DNA of 64,000 bases, taken from an uncultured Porphyromonadaceae bacterium. GTDB lineage: Bacteria; Bacteroidota; Bacteroidia; Bacteroidales; Muribaculaceae. The stretch covers positions 1-64,000 of the forward strand of contig CABUVO010000003.1 of assembly GCA_902495075.1 (NCBI GenBank), in the 5' to 3' direction. The position numbers were made by a program, and so were the translations under genes. Under the pieces are notes generated by a model. It was not told the origin of the DNA, did no database searches, and saw nothing but the letters and a program-made list of their open reading frames with translations. Shown piece after piece: positions 61,456 through 64,000 of this stretch (position 1 is its first letter; each line of letters opens with the position of its first letter).

Positions 61456-64000
61456 TCATAACCTCGACCTAAGATCTGTCGGAGTTTCTCCAAACGCTTC
61501 GCGATAACATTTGGAGAAATAGGCGGGGGTTGAGAAACCTACCTCATAGGCTATTTCAGAAATCGACTTGTCGGTGGTGGTAAGTAAATGGCGCGCCCTT
61601 TTCAGCCGGAGGTTGCGGATAAGTTCTACCGGCGAATAATTGGTAAGAGCCTTTATCTTGCGATAGAACTGTGATCTTCCAAGTCCCATCTCGGAAGCCA
61701 GCTGATCAACATTCATTTCCGGATTACCCATTTCCTGCTCAACCAACTCAAGAAATCTGGAATAAAACTCATTTTCCACATCTTTTGGAGCAACACGATT
61801 TTCTTTTGTGACCACAATCGGCTTATCAAGATCCCCCTCACTTCTCGAACCTTCTTTACTCCAAAGGTTACGGATCCGCCGACGATTCGTTATCAGACTT
61901 TCTATCCGAGAGCGCAACACCGCACTGTTGAATGGTTTGGATAAATATCCGTCAGCACCGCTCTCATATCCTGCCGCCCTTTGCTCATCCATAGAACATG
62001 CGGTAAGAATCAGCACCGGAACATGAGAAGTTGACACCTCCTCTTTTATATGGCGGCAGCATTCCAGACCATCCATTACAGGCATCATTACATCACATAC
62101 AACAACGTCAGGCACATATCTGGCAGCCAAACGTATCCCCTCTTTGCCGTTGGATGCAGCTATCACGTTATATTCCCCTGCAAGAAGTTCCTTAAGCATT
62201 GACCGGATGTCTTCATTGTCATCCACCACAAGCACCAGAGGCTTCTCGTTATCAAATTTTACATTTTCATTATCAACATCCCCTAATTCCGCTTCAACTT
62301 CTTCACTCTTTATAACCGTAGACGGCATATCAGTTTTACTGTCGACATGAGCAACGGGAATGACGACAGAAAACTCTGAACCTTTCCCCACTTCGCTTTC
62401 AAGCATGATAGAGCCTCCATGAAGCTCAACAAACGCTTTTGCAAGAGACAGACCTATTCCACTTCCCTGTGGATGAATCTTGTCAACCTGATAGAACCTA
62501 TCAAATATACGTTTTCCATCATCTTCAGCTATGCCGGGACCATCATCTTTTACTGAGAACCGAAGCGTTTCTCCATCGCACGAGCATTTGAATGTCACAT
62601 TACCATTTGAAGGAGTATATTTCAGAGCATTAGCCATCAGATTATATACGACCCGCTCGATCTTCTCAGCATCAACAGCCAATTTGAAATCCTGATTTTC
62701 AGGAATCTCCACGTTAAGCTTTATATCTTTTTTGCGTGCAACGCTGCGGAAAGCATCAACCCATTCCGAGGCAAGCGCGCTGAAATCCACTTCCGTGAGA
62801 TTCACATTAAGTTTACCGTTTTCATATGTGCGAAAATCAAGAATCTGATTGATAAGGCGTTTCAAGATTCTCACATTTTTATCGGCAATCTTTATCAATG
62901 TGTGTTGCGATGGCGTCAGATTATTCGCGGCAGCAAGTTGCTCCACCGGTTCGGCAATCAATGTCAGAGGCGTGCGGAGATCATGCGACACGTTGGTGAA
63001 AAACATAAGCTTTGATTGCGTGGCTTGTCTAAGCTGCTCATTGAGTTTCTTCTCCTGTTCGTGTTGCGCTGCCAGCAGTTCATTTTTACGCAGCAACGTT
63101 TCCTGATAGTTGCGCCTTTGCCAGAAGGCTTTGAGAAGCAGAAACATCGATACACACAGAAGCACAACGAACGCTATGCTGACATAAAACAGCGTTGTCT
63201 GCGCGGAGTGCTTGTCCCAATAGTTGTCAAGATCCGATTTGAGACTCTTCATCTTCGAGGTCTCTTCTTTTAACGATTCGTTCTGCACGAGAAGAATATC
63301 GGCATTCTCGAGATTCACTGCAGAAGGAATCGGAAGAGTGGCAATTGAATCAAAAGGCTCACCTTTAAGAATGGCAAGGGCTGTGCGTATCAACCGATGA
63401 CCTTCCGTGGGATAAAGGAAAGTCGCATCTATCACAGAATCCTTTACCGCCTTCATCCCGATTTCAGGGGCGGCATCTATACCTATTATATATGGGGTGA
63501 TCTTGCGCTCACGCGCAGCATCGGCAGCAGCTATCGCCATGCGGTCGTTGTGGGCATAAATCAAATCGACATCGGGATGTTTCTGCAGCATGGAATCCGC
63601 CAGACGACGTGCATCATCATAATTCCAGTTTCCATATACGCTCGCCACCATTGTAATGTCCGGATTCTTATCAATCTCTTTCTGAAATCCTTCATGACGA
63701 CTGATTGCCGGAGTGGAACCTTTCAATCCGTAAAGCTCTATTACTTTTCCTTTGCCATGCATCAGATTTGAAGCATAACGGGCGGCAGATTCCCCGAGCT
63801 TTTCGTTGTCGGCGCCCTGAAATGCGGTGTAACAATGTCCGTTCACGTTACGGTCGAATACCACTACAGGCATTCCGCTATCGTACACTTTCTTGATGGC
63901 AGGTGTTATTGCATCCGCCTCATTAGGAGCTACAATGAGTATATCGAAACCATTATTTGCGAAATACTCTATATCCGCAATCTGCTTCTCATTGCTGTCA
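61456..64000 (-). CDS. Hybrid two-component regulator with periplasmic sugar-binding sensor (5' end cut)
   Basis: The frame is open to the window edge, so the N-terminus is missing; about 847 residues are visible. A type-I periplasmic-binding (LacI/RbsB-like) domain comes first (FDILIVAPNEADAITPAI, VVFDRNVNGHCYTAF, IYAHNDRMAIAAADAA). A transmembrane helix follows (TTLFYVSIAFVVLLCVSMFLLL), then HisKA (VSHDLRTPL), HATPase (NLMANALKYTPSNGNV, DDGPGIAEDDGKRIF), a receiver (LVVDDNEDI, VVCDVMMPVMDGLE) and an AraC HTH (NPEMNVDQLASEMGLGRSQFYRKI ... ISEIAYEVGFSTPAYFSKCYREAFGETP). As in the BT1754 fructose sensor, it probably binds a monosaccharide directly. Its target locus would lie outside the window. 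Confidence 0.95.
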   Translation of the reverse strand, partial: DSNEKQIADIEYFANNGFDILIVAPNEADAITPAIKKVYDSGMPVVVFDRNVNGHCYTAFQGADNEKLGESAARYASNLMHGKGKVIELYGLKGSTPAISRHEGFQKEIDKNPDITMVASVYGNWNYDDARRLADSMLQKHPDVDLIYAHNDRMAIAAADAARERKITPYIIGIDAAPEIGMKAVKDSVIDATFLYPTEGHRLIRTALAILKGEPFDSIATLPIPSAVNLENADILLVQNESLKEETSKMKSLKSDLDNYWDKHSAQTTLFYVSIAFVVLLCVSMFLLLKAFWQRRNYQETLLRKNELLAAQHEQEKKLNEQLRQATQSKLMFFTNVSHDLRTPLTLIAEPVEQLAAANNLTPSQHTLIKIADKNVRILKRLINQILDFRTYENGKLNVNLTEVDFSALASEWVDAFRSVARKKDIKLNVEIPENQDFKLAVDAEKIERVVYNLMANALKYTPSNGNVTFKCSCDGETLRFSVKDDGPGIAEDDGKRIFDRFYQVDKIHPQGSGIGLSLAKAFVELHGGSIMLESEVGKGSEFSVVIPVAHVDSKTDMPSTVIKSEEVEAELGDVDNENVKFDNEKPLVLVVDDNEDIRSMLKELLAGEYNVIAASNGKEGIRLAARYVPDVVVCDVMMPVMDGLECCRHIKEEVSTSHVPVLILTACSMDEQRAAGYESGADGYLSKPFNSAVLRSRIESLITNRRRIRNLWSKEGSRSEGDLDKPIVVTKENRVAPKDVENEFYSRFLELVEQEMGNPEMNVDQLASEMGLGRSQFYRKIKALTNYSPVELIRNLRLKRARHLLTTTDKSISEIAYEVGFSTPAYFSKCYREAFGETPTDLRSRL

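Noticed and set aside
1..64000. tRNA, rRNA or insertion sequence with transposase
   Set aside because: None recognised by reading; small RNAs cannot be excluded without a covariance-model search.

Overview
The window looks like a chromosomal segment of a gut Bacteroidales, most like the Muribaculaceae/Bacteroidaceae. The evidence is a SusC/SusD pair, surface lipoproteins, T9SS-type C-terminal tails, a TamL-like lipid-anchored Omp85 protein, TonB receptors of the OMP_b-brl type, a hybrid two-component regulator, and promoters of the Bacteroidetes type (TTG, 19-21 nt, TAnnTTTG). I see no rRNA, tRNA or CRISPR array. The taxonomic call is inference.

Layout. (1) 1-3060: about 870 nt of non-coding DNA with three nested palindromic elements, then an RloA/RloB-like ATPase-TOPRIM pair (probable phage defence) flanked by 24-nt direct repeats. 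(2) 3084-4817: secreted duplicated beta-helix protein. (3) 5125-22481: a polyuronate utilization locus. The minus-strand arm has an ECF sigma factor, SusC, SusD, a Big_2 surface lipoprotein, an alginate/glucuronan-lyase-type protein and an alpha/beta-hydrolase. The plus-strand arm has kduD, a DUF4861 protein, an orphan galactitol-type PTS EIIC and a KduI carrying a signal peptide. A membrane-anchored propeller-AraC regulator lies between the arms, with back-to-back promoters. (4) 22556-35497: class I fumarase, an amidase/GT2/DUF4922/AmpG-like cluster that suggests cell-wall work, TamL, a HAD phosphatase and an acyl-ACP thioesterase. (5) 35592-37990: Zn/Cd P1B ATPase plus a His-rich Fur-family repressor behind a 40-bp perfect palindrome. 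(6) 38077-40771: a GNAT toxin-antitoxin pair (the 50-aa partner is easy to miss), an ECF sigma factor with a membrane partner, and an outer-membrane barrel. (7) 41055-56708: BspA-like LRR protein, gdhA, OmpA-like protein, degenerate LytM protein, dxr, rseP, rlmI, M49 peptidase, a HEAT-like fragment and a His-rich G3E metallochaperone. (8) 56837-64000: TonB-type receptor, MATE exporter with divergent AraC regulator, and a partial hybrid two-component regulator cut by the window end.

How it works together. In the uronate locus, SusC/D and surface lipoproteins would bind and import polyuronide. The lyase would release unsaturated uronate that becomes 5-keto-4-deoxyuronate. The signal peptide on KduI suggests isomerization already in the periplasm, the PTS-type permease without EIIA/EIIB would import the product, and KduD would give 2-keto-3-deoxygluconate in the cytoplasm. 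This pathway order is inference.

Spacer DNA carries several repeat classes: nested palindromes, a 36-bp inverted repeat, a two-copy 70-nt element, and heptanucleotide-phased degenerate repeats at five spacers, in two cases reading into the 3' end of a gene.
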